Below are positions 8,633 through 16,797 of a stretch of 48,458 nucleotides of DNA, one piece after another. This stretch comes from Patescibacteria group bacterium (lineage in GTDB: Bacteria > Patescibacteriota > Patescibacteriia > UBA9934 > GWF2-40-263). Within the stretch, counting starts at the first letter, position 1. Each line of letters starts with the position of its first letter. Under the pieces are notes generated by a model, which was given only the letters and a program-made list of their open reading frames with translations, had not been told where the DNA came from and did not search any database. The position numbers were made by a program, and so were the translations under genes. The stretch lies in contig JAHJAM010000027.1 of the NCBI GenBank assembly GCA_018814025.1, positions 1 to 48,458 on the forward strand, read 5' to 3'.

Positions 8633-9391
8633 TTATTCGACTTCTGGTTCAGTAGGTTCGGCTTCTTCGATGGCCTCCGTTGAATCATTGGCATCCGATA
8701 TGACCGGAGACTTGAGAAGAATTGAGAAATAATCGATCAGAATTTTCGAGGCTTGCTCTACGGCTTCGGCCGGCTCAATGGAACCGTCGGTTTCGATATT
8801 CATAATGAGTCGATCGTAGTTCGTGATATCGCCGACACGAGTGTTTTCAACCTTATAGCCAACATTGCGAATCGGTGAAAACAAGGCGTCAATGGCAATC
8901 GTACCCAGGTCGTGATCAGTATTCGTTCGAGATTCGGTGGGCGAATAGCCGCGTCCTCGCTCGACGGTTAATTCCATTTCTAAAGTCGCTTTCTCATCGG
9001 TGATGGTGGCAATTTCCAAATCTTGATTGATAATTTCGACATCGGCATTGGGATCAATGTCGGCTGCGGTAACAGTTTTAATGCCGGTGACTTTTAGTTT
9101 CAAAATAACTGGTTCCTCGCTGTGAGATTTCAAACGCAAACCCTTGAGATTTAGAATCACTTGCAAAACATCTTCTTTAACATTTTCAATGGAAGTAAAC
9201 TCATGGGTCACTCCTTTGATTTTAACGGCCGTAATGGCGGCGCCGGGTAAAGAAGAAAGCAAGACACGACGCAAGGCGTTACCCAGCGTGGTGCCGTAGC
9301 CGTAGTAACACGGCTGAACTATGAGCCGACCCTCGTTGGGGCGCTCCCCTGGCTCATAATTTATAGTTGAGGGAAGAAGAATGTTCTCCAT
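8633..9391 (-). CDS. rpoA: RNA polymerase alpha subunit lacking the C-terminal domain
   Basis: The alpha subunit dimerises and scaffolds RNA polymerase assembly. The N-terminal domain is complete: GYGTTLGNALRRVLLSSLPG (near residues 32-51), VKIKGVTHEFTSIENVKEDV and the RGRGYSP segment. The protein stops at 252 residues after an acidic tail ending EEAEPTEPEVE. The usual alpha is about 310-330 residues, so the helix-hairpin-helix alpha-CTD, which binds UP elements and activators, is absent. The 12 bp between the stop and rplQ leave no room for a frameshifted CTD. This is a real absence in this locus, not a split gene. Confidence 0.95.
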   Translation of the reverse strand: MENILLPSTINYEPGERPNEGRLIVQPCYYGYGTTLGNALRRVLLSSLPGAAITAVKIKGVTHEFTSIENVKEDVLQVILNLKGLRLKSHSEEPVILKLKVTGIKTVTAADIDPNADVEIINQDLEIATITDEKATLEMELTVERGRGYSPTESRTNTDHDLGTIAIDALFSPIRNVGYKVENTRVGDITNYDRLIMNIETDGSIEPAEAVEQASKILIDYFSILLKSPVISDANDSTEAIEEAEPTEPEVE

Positions 9392-9409
9392 ACGCGTTTT
9401 AAAATGTGA

Positions 9410-10030
9410 TTAACGCGAATAAAATTCGACGGTAAGGGTTGGGTCAAAGACCTGTCTGAGATCTTCACCTTCGGGTTTGCCTGTAACTTTGCCGGTGATA
9501 GTGGAAGCATCAAGATGCAACCATTTGGGAGTTTCAACTTTGGCCAGGCGTTCGGTTAAGTTTTTAATCAAGACGGAACCTTGTTTGTTGGGCTTGATGG
9601 TAATAACTTCGCCAATGCTCACTTGGTAAGAAGGAATATCAACCGTTTTACCGTTAATTTGGATAAAACCGTGACTGACCATTTGACGAGCCTGACGACG
9701 GGTTTTTGCGATTCCTAAACGATGGACGGTATTATCTAAACGCGTCTCCAGAAGTTGGACTAAACGCTCGGCCGTGTTGGCTTGAGAACGATTGGCCATT
9801 TCGAAGTAACGACGAAATTGCTTCTCTTGGATGTTGTATAGACGCTTTGCTTTTTGTTTTTCTCGCAACTGAAGACCGTAGGATGAGAGGCGCGGCTTGC
9901 GCTTGATATTTTTTGGGCCATGAACTCCAGGCGGATAACCCCGCTTCTTGAAAGCACAATTTTCTCGACCGCAAAGAGAAACGCCTTCGCGTCGACAGTG
10001 CTTACAAGTTGATTTCACGGGAATAGACAT
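9410..10030 (-). CDS. rpsD: Small ribosomal subunit protein S4 (zinc-finger form)
   Basis: 206 residues. The N-terminus holds four cysteines (C9, C12, C20, C25; CKHCRREGVSLCGRENC), the zinc-binding (C+) version of S4. The S4 RNA-binding domain follows (RLDNTVHRLGIAKTRRQARQ, then VSHGFIQINGK). S4 nucleates 30S assembly. The gene sits between rpsK and rpoA, the usual place; there S4 is known in other bacteria to repress its own operon, but I see no clear operator. Confidence 0.97.
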   Translation of the reverse strand: MSIPVKSTCKHCRREGVSLCGRENCAFKKRGYPPGVHGPKNIKRKPRLSSYGLQLREKQKAKRLYNIQEKQFRRYFEMANRSQANTAERLVQLLETRLDNTVHRLGIAKTRRQARQMVSHGFIQINGKTVDIPSYQVSIGEVITIKPNKQGSVLIKNLTERLAKVETPKWLHLDASTITGKVTGKPEGEDLRQVFDPTLTVEFYSR

Positions 10031-10050
10031 AGAAGTAAGTAGAAAATTGA

Positions 10051-10446
10051 TTACATCCTCCGAGGTTTAGGTGCCCGACAACCATTGTGCGGCAAAGGGG
10101 TGACATCTTTGATGGACTGAATATGAAAGCCATTAGCGTTCAAAGCACGGACGGCCGCATCTCGACCAGAGCCGACGCCTTTAACGTAAACATTCAGGTC
10201 ACGCAAACCAATTTCTTTCACCGCTTCGGTGATTTTTTTGATGATGCTGCTGGCGGCATATGGCGTGGCCTTTTTGGGTCCGCGGAAGCCGCAGGCGCCT
10301 GAAGACGATTGTGCCAAGGTATTGCCGTTTAAATCAGTCACAGTCACGACCGTGTTGTTATAGGTTGCTTGGACATAAGCACAGCCCTGGGAAACCTGGC
10401 GTTGGACTTTCTTTTTCTTGGATTTTGTACCTTGAACGGAGGCCAT
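10051..10446 (-). CDS. rpsK: Small ribosomal subunit protein S11
   Basis: 131 residues with clear S11 motifs: YVQATYNNTVVTVTDLNGN, SSGACGFRGPKKATPYAA, VKGVGSGRDAAVRAL and the conserved C-terminal end VTPLPHNGCRAPKPRRM. It forms part of the 30S platform. Its ATG lies 3 bp after the rpsM stop and lacks a Shine-Dalgarno site, in keeping with coupled translation. Confidence 0.97.
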   Translation of the reverse strand: MASVQGTKSKKKKVQRQVSQGCAYVQATYNNTVVTVTDLNGNTLAQSSSGACGFRGPKKATPYAASSIIKKITEAVKEIGLRDLNVYVKGVGSGRDAAVRALNANGFHIQSIKDVTPLPHNGCRAPKPRRM

Positions 10447-10449
10447 AGA

Positions 10450-10836
10450 TTATGTCTTGGTTAAAGTGCGGCGGCCGGAACCGGTAGTGCGACGAACGTT
10501 TCCGCGCACGGTTCGGGAATTGGTTTTGGTTCTTTGACCGTGAGCCGGCAAATGTCGGGAGTGACGCGTGCCTCGATATGCACCAATTTCTTTTAACCGC
10601 TTAATATTTCCTAAAACTTCTCGACGTAAATCCCCTTCCAGGCGTCGATCTTTTTCTAAAATTACCCGAATGGCGTTGATTTGGTCCTCGGTTAAATCGT
10701 TAGTTCGGATATTTCCATCAACCTTGGCCTGCTTTAGCACTTTTACCGCCGTAGTGTTTCCGACACCAAAAATATAGGTCAGGGCAATGACGATTCTTTT
10801 GTCTGAAGGAATTGTGATACCGGCAAGTCGAGCCAT
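10450..10836 (-). CDS. rpsM: Small ribosomal subunit protein S13
   Basis: 128 residues beginning MARLAGITIPSDKRIVIALT, then TYIFGVGNTTA and the C-terminal basic segment RHSRHLPAHGQRTKTNSRT found in all S13 proteins. It sits in the 30S head and contacts tRNA and the 50S subunit. It is followed by rpsK in the standard alpha-operon order. Confidence 0.97.
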   Translation of the reverse strand: MARLAGITIPSDKRIVIALTYIFGVGNTTAVKVLKQAKVDGNIRTNDLTEDQINAIRVILEKDRRLEGDLRREVLGNIKRLKEIGAYRGTRHSRHLPAHGQRTKTNSRTVRGNVRRTTGSGRRTLTKT

Positions 10837-10863
10837 AATTTAGTGTGGATGTGAATTTCGGGA

Positions 10864-10977
10864 TTAACCTTGTCTCTGTTTATGGCGAGGGTTTTTACAT
10901 ACCACAACTACCCGCCCTTTGCGACGGATTACTTTGCAATCACGACAGATTGCTTTAGCTGAGGATCTTACTTTCAT
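10864..10977 (-). CDS. rpmJ: Large ribosomal subunit protein L36
   Basis: A 37-residue protein [20 protein letters not shown]... ending RHKQRQG. C11, C14, C27 and H32 form the zinc site of L36. It lies between infA and rpsM as in most bacteria. An unusually strong ribosome binding site (AGGAGG, about 10 bp upstream of the ATG) precedes it, in contrast to the SD-less genes downstream, so it may be where ribosomes load on this part of the message. Confidence 0.95.
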   Translation of the reverse strand: MKVRSSAKAICRDCKVIRRKGRVVVVCKNPRHKQRQG

Positions 10978-11013
10978 AGTTCCCGCGCACCTCCTGTTAT
11001 TGGCAAAAGTATA

Positions 11014-11045
11014 AACGCCATCGAGTTTAAAAAATCGATGACGTT
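11014..11045 (-). promoter_or_regulatory. Hairpin between infA and rpmJ
   Basis: In the RNA read from the minus strand, an 11-bp stem with one U-G pair (11045-11035 with 11024-11014) encloses a 10-nt loop containing six U. It lies between the infA stop and the strong rpmJ ribosome binding site. It could pause polymerase or tune rpmJ translation. There is no U-run after the stem, so it is not a standard terminator. Confidence 0.4.
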
Positions 11046-11058
11046 TCTATCAACTTTG

Positions 11059-11286
11059 TTAGAAGCGATAGACAATGCGGCCCTTGGTTAAATCATACGG
11101 ACTCAGTTCGAGCTTGACCTCGTCGCCGGGAAGAATACGGATGCGGTGCATGCGCATTCGTCCGGAAATGTGTCCAATGATATTTTGACCATTTTCGAGC
11201 AGAATTTTGAACTTGGCCGCTGGTAGAAGCTCTTCTACCGTGCCTCGCATCTCAATAAACTGCTTGGTCCCTTTTTCTTCACTCAT
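11059..11286 (-). CDS. infA: Translation initiation factor IF-1
   Basis: 75 residues with the single OB-fold of IF-1: [20 protein letters not shown], the conserved [20 protein letters not shown] and the C-terminal [14 protein letters not shown]-1 blocks the A site during initiation. It is the first gene after the strong promoter at 11359-11387 and leads the alpha-type ribosomal operon. Confidence 0.97.
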   Translation of the reverse strand: MSEEKGTKQFIEMRGTVEELLPAAKFKILLENGQNIIGHISGRMRMHRIRILPGDEVKLELSPYDLTKGRIVYRF

Positions 11287-11358
11287 ACTTAGAACTCAAA
11301 AATTCTATCAAATAAGCGAAAAAATCGCAAGGGACATGTGGATATCTGAGGCGGGAAC

Positions 11359-11387
11359 ATTGTATTCTTTTGTTATTTCGATGTCAA
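11359..11387 (-). promoter_or_regulatory. Strong sigma70-type promoter of the infA-rpsI operon
   Basis: The minus strand reads TTGACA (11387-11382), a 17-bp spacer, then TACAAT (11364-11359): one mismatch from the full consensus. It drives nine translation and transcription genes down to the terminator at 7343-7372. A second, weaker pair (TTGCGA, 17 bp, TAGAAT) lies closer to infA. Confidence 0.85.
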
Positions 11388-11440
11388 GAAAACTTTCTGT
11401 GTATAACATTCCGTCTTTTTTTCGCGAACTTAAGCAACAA

Positions 11441-13225
11441 TTACGTGAGCGTGGCCTTGATCCGCCGAATACCGGCTGAACTGGCCTCTTCCTTCTGGAT
11501 CTGAAAAGTTCCAAGTTGTCCAGTGTGTTCAACATGGGGTCCGCCACAGACTTCGGTACTGAAATATTCCTTATCACCAATGAAATAAACCTTAACTTTG
11601 CCGCCCATTTTCTCATATTTGTCCTCAAACAAACCAATAGCGCCGCGTTTTTGGGCTTCTGTAAAATCCATAATTTCAAAACGAACCGGCAGATCTAATT
11701 CTATGACATCATTGACGATCTGCTGCGTCTCCTGTTTTTCTTGGTCCGTCATTTTTGCCGGATGGGAAAAATCAAAGCGCAAACGCTGAGTGGTGATATT
11801 GGAACCCTTTTGTTCAACGTGATCACCGAGCACTTGCCGCAAAGCTTGGTGCAGGAGATGAGTTGCGGTGTGAAGTTTAACCGTTTCTTCAGAGTGATCC
11901 GCCAAACCGCCGGCAAACTTTTCACCGGCGCCGGCACGGGAAAGCTCTTGATGTTTTGTAAATTCCTGGGCAAAGGTTTCGCGATCCACCTCTTGTCCTT
12001 GTTCTTTGGCTAATTCTTCGGTGAGTTCAATCGGGAAACCGTAAGAGGAATACAAAACGAAAGCATCCTGACCGGAAACTTGTCCGACTTTTTGATAGAT
12101 CTTATTGAACTCCCTAATCCCCTTTTCCAAGGTATTCTTGAATTTGTTTTGTTCTTGGGCGAATTCAGTCAAAATTCGATTTTGATTCTGTTTTAACTCT
12201 GGATAGACGGCTTGGTATTTTTGAATAATAACGTTGATGACCGAGGACAGGTCTTGATTTGGCATGAGATTTTTCGCATGACGGATGGCCCGACGAATCA
12301 AACGCCGTAAAACATAGCCCTGGTCAACATTTGAAGGACAAACTCCTTGAGGATCACCCAAGACAAAAACTGCGGTGCGCAAATGGTCCGCAATCACCCG
12401 GAAAGAATAGCCGGCTTTGGATTGAGAATCGTAAACTTGACCGGATAATTTCTCGATTTCTTTGATAATCGGCTCAAACAGATCCGTATCGTAGACATTG
12501 TCTTTACCTTGCAAAACCGCGGCCATGCGTTCCAAACCCATGCCCGTATCAACGTTTTTCTGGGCCAAGGGCAAAAGACCCCCACCCGCGGATAAATTGT
12601 ATTGCATGAAAACGTTATTCCAAATTTCCACCCAATTCTTGTCTTCAGGATCAAATTTCTCAGGCGCCTCACCGGCCCCGGTCCAATAAAAAATTTCCGT
12701 GTCCGGACCTTGAGGACCCGGATGTTTGCCGCCGGCCGGCCACCAGTTTTCTTGTTTATCTAAAAAGGCGATGCGCTGGCCGGGCAGACCTTGCGCCCGC
12801 CAAAGATTGGCGGACTCTTCATCTTTCGGGGTGGTCTCGTCACCGGCAAAAACACTAACCGCCAGCTTAGCCGGATCCAACCCAAACCAGTTCGGGTCGG
12901 TTAATAGCTCATAGCTCATGGCAATGGCTTCGGCTTTGAAATAATCACCCAAAGACCAATTGCCTAGCATTTCGAAAAAAGTTAAGTGGGTTTTATCCCC
13001 CACCTCGTCGATATCGCCGGTCCGGAGGCATTTTTGCGCGTCGGCCAGCCGGTGGCCTTCAGGATGGTCTTCCCCCAAAAGAAAAGGCACCAGCGGATGC
13101 ATGCCCGCGGTGGTAAATAAGACGGACGGATCATTTTCCGGTATTAAGGAAGCGGAAGGAATAATGACATGATCCTTTTGCTGAAAGTACTCGAGAAATT
13201 TTTGGCGAATGTCAGATGATTTCAT
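11441..13225 (-). CDS. alaS: Alanyl-tRNA synthetase, short form without C-Ala domain
   Basis: Charges tRNA(Ala) with alanine. The class II core is seen at residues 1-240 (FTTAGMHPLVPFLLG, THLTFFEMLGNWSLGDYFK, DTGMGLERM). The tRNA-recognition domain follows (VLRRLIRRAIRHAK near 305-318). The editing domain has its zinc ligands HTATHLLH (452-459), Cys560 and H564 in CGGPHVEH. The protein ends at residue 594, directly after editing; the oligomerising/DHHA1 C-Ala domain of the usual 850-880-residue enzyme is missing. A longer frame to 13369 would overlap murJ and is not credible; the ATG at 13225 gives the normal N-terminus MKSSDIRQKFLEYF. Confidence 0.95.
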   Translation of the reverse strand: MKSSDIRQKFLEYFQQKDHVIIPSASLIPENDPSVLFTTAGMHPLVPFLLGEDHPEGHRLADAQKCLRTGDIDEVGDKTHLTFFEMLGNWSLGDYFKAEAIAMSYELLTDPNWFGLDPAKLAVSVFAGDETTPKDEESANLWRAQGLPGQRIAFLDKQENWWPAGGKHPGPQGPDTEIFYWTGAGEAPEKFDPEDKNWVEIWNNVFMQYNLSAGGGLLPLAQKNVDTGMGLERMAAVLQGKDNVYDTDLFEPIIKEIEKLSGQVYDSQSKAGYSFRVIADHLRTAVFVLGDPQGVCPSNVDQGYVLRRLIRRAIRHAKNLMPNQDLSSVINVIIQKYQAVYPELKQNQNRILTEFAQEQNKFKNTLEKGIREFNKIYQKVGQVSGQDAFVLYSSYGFPIELTEELAKEQGQEVDRETFAQEFTKHQELSRAGAGEKFAGGLADHSEETVKLHTATHLLHQALRQVLGDHVEQKGSNITTQRLRFDFSHPAKMTDQEKQETQQIVNDVIELDLPVRFEIMDFTEAQKRGAIGLFEDKYEKMGGKVKVYFIGDKEYFSTEVCGGPHVEHTGQLGTFQIQKEEASSAGIRRIKATLT

Positions 13226-13231
13226 ATGAAG

Positions 13232-13237
13232 ATTATA
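13232..13237 (-). promoter_or_regulatory. Possible -10 element giving a leaderless alaS transcript
   Basis: TATAAT on the minus strand ends 6 nt before the alaS ATG, so transcription would start on or next to the start codon. There is no good -35 at 17 bp (TTGCGA lies 20 bp upstream), so this call is weak. Confidence 0.3.
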
Positions 13238-13268
13238 TTGCCGAAAATAAGCGGATCTCGCAAGTGAG

Positions 13269-14894
13269 CTAACTGGCGGTGGGCGATTCCGTGGAAATGG
13301 ATTCTTCGGGATCTGAACTGCGCAGAATTTTCCGGCGGAAACTGTTGATCGCATCGTGCAATTCTTCACTCTTAACCAAAAACAAGATTAGTCCATACGC
13401 GGCCAAACCCAATCCGCCCGCGATTAATCCTTGCCCAAAAACCCCCCAGAAAGTATCCAATGAAATGAAAGGGTCAACAAAATATTTCATGGATTGCATG
13501 ACCACGGCCGCAACCAGGCCCGCGGCCGCGAACTTTTGAAAAGACAAAAGGATGCGGGCCTCGTCCAAGGAACCGGTACGCTGGCGCAACGGCACCCACA
13601 ACAACAGAGCGTTAATGAAAGCGGATAAAGAAAACGCCATGCCCAAGCCGACCACGCCAAAAATGCTGGTCAGCCAAAAAGCGCTGATCAGACCAACCAA
13701 GGCGGAGACCACGCCGGCCACGAGCGGCGTCACGGTATCGTGCAAAGCGAAAAAGGCTCGAGCCAAGATGAAAACCAGCACTTGAGGGATAAAGCTAAGG
13801 GCAAAAAAAGCCAGAGTATCGGCCGTGGTGATGGTGGCGGCCCAATCGAATTCACCGGCACCCACGACCACCCGCACCACCTGAGCGCGAACAATCAGGA
13901 ATAATATCATCATGGGAACGATAAAAAATAAGGCTTGGCGAATGGTGGCGGAAAATAAACTGATAAACTTTTTAAGATCATTCCGCCCCAGATATTCCGC
14001 GAATAAAGGAAAGGCGGCCACGGCAAAGGAAACGCCAATAATGCCCACGGTAAAAAATTGAATGTTATAAGCGAATTGAAAAACCGTCACGCTGCCGATG
14101 GCCAAGGTTGAGGCGATGACGGTAAACAACACCACGTTAACCTGCGAGATGGCCACACCCAGCATGCGGGGTCCGGCCAAACGAATGATCTGGCGAGTTT
14201 CACTGTCGCGCCAATTAAATACCCAAGCATAGTGATAACCGGCTTGTAGGACGCCATAGAATTGAACTAAGAAGTGCAGGAAGGCGCCGAGCACGACTCC
14301 CCAAGCCAGGCCGATCGGGCCGAAGATATCCACTAACCAGACCGCGCCGATAATAATTCCGACGTTGTAAAGAACCGGGGCTAAGGAATAGAGAAAAAAT
14401 CGGCGCATGCCTTGCAGGGCGCTGCCATAAACCACGGAGCCGGCCAAAATTATCTGAGCCAGAAAGGTGACGCGCATGAAACCGGCCACCATGGTTTGCT
14501 TGTATAAAGGGAACCCCGGAGCCATGAGTGCGGCCAAGGGCTGGGCGAAAATAATCAGCACGATCGAAATCACGGCCATGCCCAGGCCGATCAAATGCAA
14601 AGTGTTGTTAGTCAGTTCCCAGGCTCGATCTCGGCGCAGGCGATGGCGATAATATTTGGTAAATAAGGGAATGAAGCTGGCGGATAAAGAGCCGATGACA
14701 ATTAAGCTGAACAAGAGATCCGGTAATTTAAAAGCCGCGTAATAAGCATCCAAGACATCACCGGCGCCGAAGGCGCCGGCTAAAATACGGTCGCGAATCA
14801 GACCGACAATTCGGCTTAAAAATGAAAGAACGCCGATTAAGGCAGCGGCGCCAAAAATAGTTTTTGATTCGGAATTAAACAACTTTAAGAACAT
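13269..14894 (-). CDS. murJ: Lipid II flippase MurJ
   Basis: Flips the peptidoglycan precursor lipid II across the membrane. A 541-residue protein with about 14 membrane segments. The N-terminus carries the MurJ/MviN signature: FLSRIVGLIRDRILAGAFGA, then DVLDAYYAAFKLPDLLF and SASFIPLFTKYY. The charged residues in the first segments (RIVGLIRDR) match those needed by MurJ. A short acidic cytoplasmic tail ends it. It sits two bases after the surface-protein gene and fits the murB and murC genes elsewhere in the window. Confidence 0.93.
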   Translation of the reverse strand: MFLKLFNSESKTIFGAAALIGVLSFLSRIVGLIRDRILAGAFGAGDVLDAYYAAFKLPDLLFSLIVIGSLSASFIPLFTKYYRHRLRRDRAWELTNNTLHLIGLGMAVISIVLIIFAQPLAALMAPGFPLYKQTMVAGFMRVTFLAQIILAGSVVYGSALQGMRRFFLYSLAPVLYNVGIIIGAVWLVDIFGPIGLAWGVVLGAFLHFLVQFYGVLQAGYHYAWVFNWRDSETRQIIRLAGPRMLGVAISQVNVVLFTVIASTLAIGSVTVFQFAYNIQFFTVGIIGVSFAVAAFPLFAEYLGRNDLKKFISLFSATIRQALFFIVPMMILFLIVRAQVVRVVVGAGEFDWAATITTADTLAFFALSFIPQVLVFILARAFFALHDTVTPLVAGVVSALVGLISAFWLTSIFGVVGLGMAFSLSAFINALLLWVPLRQRTGSLDEARILLSFQKFAAAGLVAAVVMQSMKYFVDPFISLDTFWGVFGQGLIAGGLGLAAYGLILFLVKSEELHDAINSFRRKILRSSDPEESISTESPTAS

Positions 14895-14896
14895 AG

Positions 14897-16231
14897 CTAA
14901 TCCTCAAGATCGCCGTCTCGAATAGCAATCTGCTTGACCGGAGCTCGTTTGGCTGGGGGGGCGGCCGGAATTTCCTCTTCGAGTTCAGGTTCTTCAACTT
15001 CCGGTTCTTGAGGATCTTCATTAACCATGGCCGCCTCAGAAGGGCTCGGTTGGCTCGCGGGTTCGGGATCAGATTCTTCAACCAAAGGCGTGGTGACCAG
15101 TTCGACAGCCTGGCGCTTGGGAATAAAACTCATGCGAGCGGTAAAGACCAGGCCGAACAGCAAAAGCAGAGAAAGCAAGCCGACAATCATCAACACATAA
15201 CTATTGTGCAAGGTAAAAAACGGCACGGAAACCGTGGTGGTATCTTCGGACACGGTTCCGTCCGGACCGGTGATGCGCAGGGAAACATCGAAATCGCCAT
15301 AGGACTGATATTCGTGTTCGGGCGAAGGCCGGTTGGAAGAAACGCCGTCAGCAAAATCCCATTCAAAACGGTAGCCGGTGAGTTCGGGAGTCAGAGCTTT
15401 AAAACTGAATTTATTCCAAGCTGAGCGCGAATAGCTGAAAATTGCCTTGGGTGAAAAGACTAAGCTGGCTGATAAATCTTCCAAGCCGTCATCGGCCGCG
15501 GCTTGAGCGATCAAATCCGTGCTGGCCGTACCCATCAGGCCGGAGTCCAAATCCTCAACGAAGTCCGCGAACAATTCTTCCAGGCTGGTGGGGACGCTGG
15601 TTTGGGCCGGATCATTGGGATAAGCATCGGCGGTATCAGTAACTCCATCGGAATCGGTGTCCGTGGCAGTGGGGCTGGAACCAATTTCTGATTCCACATC
15701 ATCGGAAATGCCATCGTTATCGTCATCATCATCGCAGACGTCGCCCAAGCTATCATTGTCCGCATCGGCTTGATTGGGATTGGCTTGACTGGGACAGTTG
15801 TCGTCGCCGTTGGCCACCCCGTCGCGATCATCGTCAAAAATCGGCGAAAGAAGCTTAGTCATGGCAGAATCGTTGCTGGAATTTTGATCTTGGGGATCAG
15901 TGCCTTTGATATCGGCGCGAATATTGAAAGTGCCGGAAGGCACGACAAAATCAACGAAAACCTCTTCGGGAGCGCCGCCGGCGCGCACGGAAATGATTTG
16001 GGATTCTTCAATCGGAATGGAGCCTTGGAAAAAGGCCACATAGCCTTCCACGTCCACCTCCCCGTGGTTGTGGACGCGCGCGTATAACCGGATATGATCA
16101 CCGGCCACCAGCGGGGCGTCAGTGTCAAAAAACACATCCGCGGCGGTAATACCCAGATCAACATCATAAGCGGCCGCGCCCAAACTCAGCGGGCACAGGA
16201 GCAAAAATGCGATGAGGAGAAAATGCTTCAT
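14897..16231 (-). CDS. Membrane-anchored surface protein with thrombospondin-3 repeats and a PKD domain
   Basis: A 444-residue exported protein of unknown function. A signal peptide covers residues 1-20. A CARDB-like beta domain (about 22-128) is followed by calcium-binding thrombospondin type 3 repeats rich in DxDxDG (about 131-207, e.g. DNCPSQANPNQADADNDSLG). A PKD domain lies at about 283-335 (YRFEWDFADG... HEYQSYGDFDVSL). One membrane helix (344-366) is followed by a 75-residue acidic, proline-rich cytoplasmic tail ending in basic residues. It probably stands on the cell surface in contact with the medium or a host. It is embedded between pduL and murJ with 1-2 bp gaps. The domain calls are by eye. 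Confidence 0.82.
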   Translation of the reverse strand: MKHFLLIAFLLLCPLSLGAAAYDVDLGITAADVFFDTDAPLVAGDHIRLYARVHNHGEVDVEGYVAFFQGSIPIEESQIISVRAGGAPEEVFVDFVVPSGTFNIRADIKGTDPQDQNSSNDSAMTKLLSPIFDDDRDGVANGDDNCPSQANPNQADADNDSLGDVCDDDDDNDGISDDVESEIGSSPTATDTDSDGVTDTADAYPNDPAQTSVPTSLEELFADFVEDLDSGLMGTASTDLIAQAAADDGLEDLSASLVFSPKAIFSYSRSAWNKFSFKALTPELTGYRFEWDFADGVSSNRPSPEHEYQSYGDFDVSLRITGPDGTVSEDTTTVSVPFFTLHNSYVLMIVGLLSLLLLFGLVFTARMSFIPKRQAVELVTTPLVEESDPEPASQPSPSEAAMVNEDPQEPEVEEPELEEEIPAAPPAKRAPVKQIAIRDGDLED

Positions 16232-16232
16232 A

Positions 16233-16793
16233 TTAAGCTAGTTTAACTTGGTCGCCGGTTTGCAACCAGAAGGCGGCGGCTTCATCGCCGGTCAAGTGCA
16301 ATTCCGGAGCAAAGGTCGGATGCACGCGCACAACCACTTCTTTAATGGGTTGGCCCGGATGGTCGTGAGGAATCAGCCTGACGCGCTGATGATGGCGCAA
16401 GCCATGAGCGCGCGCTAAGTGATCCGGCAGATGCAGATGGCGCGCCGGGATAATGACGCTGGTGACGGTACACTCGCCGGCCGGGCCCAGCAAACGGCAC
16501 TGGCCCGCGGCCGTGCAATCGCCGGAAAGACGCACGGGGGCTTCAATGCCCGCGGCCGCGGCATCCAATTCTGACAATTCAACTTGGGATTGTTCTCTGA
16601 TCGGACCGATAATTCGAACTGATTCAATGGTACCGTTTTTTCCCACCAGCGTCACGGTCTCCTGATATACAATTTGGCCCAGATGACCGATCGGACGCAG
16701 GGGCCTGAGTTTGGCGCCGGGTCCGAAGAGCAAATCGTGATCCGCTTGGGAAAGATGGACATGGCGAGGCTGGACGACAACTTTATACGGCAT
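16233..16793 (-). CDS. pduL: PduL-type phosphate acyltransferase (phosphotransacetylase)
   Basis: Interconverts acyl-CoA and acyl phosphate; in fermenters it links acetyl-CoA to ATP formation through acetate kinase. The two-domain PduL plan is clear: a first zinc motif RHVHLS (10-15), the GQIVYQETVTLVG stretch, IIGPIREQSQVELS, RLSGDCTAA, then the second metal motif ARHLHLP. The 186-residue length fits the catalytic core without an N-terminal encapsulation peptide, and no microcompartment shell genes are in the window. It is co-transcribed with corA upstream (4-bp gap) and the surface protein downstream (1-bp gap). The substrate (acetyl or propionyl) is not decided by sequence. Confidence 0.9.
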   Translation of the reverse strand: MPYKVVVQPRHVHLSQADHDLLFGPGAKLRPLRPIGHLGQIVYQETVTLVGKNGTIESVRIIGPIREQSQVELSELDAAAAGIEAPVRLSGDCTAAGQCRLLGPAGECTVTSVIIPARHLHLPDHLARAHGLRHHQRVRLIPHDHPGQPIKEVVVRVHPTFAPELHLTGDEAAAFWLQTGDQVKLA

Positions 16794-16797
16794 AAGG

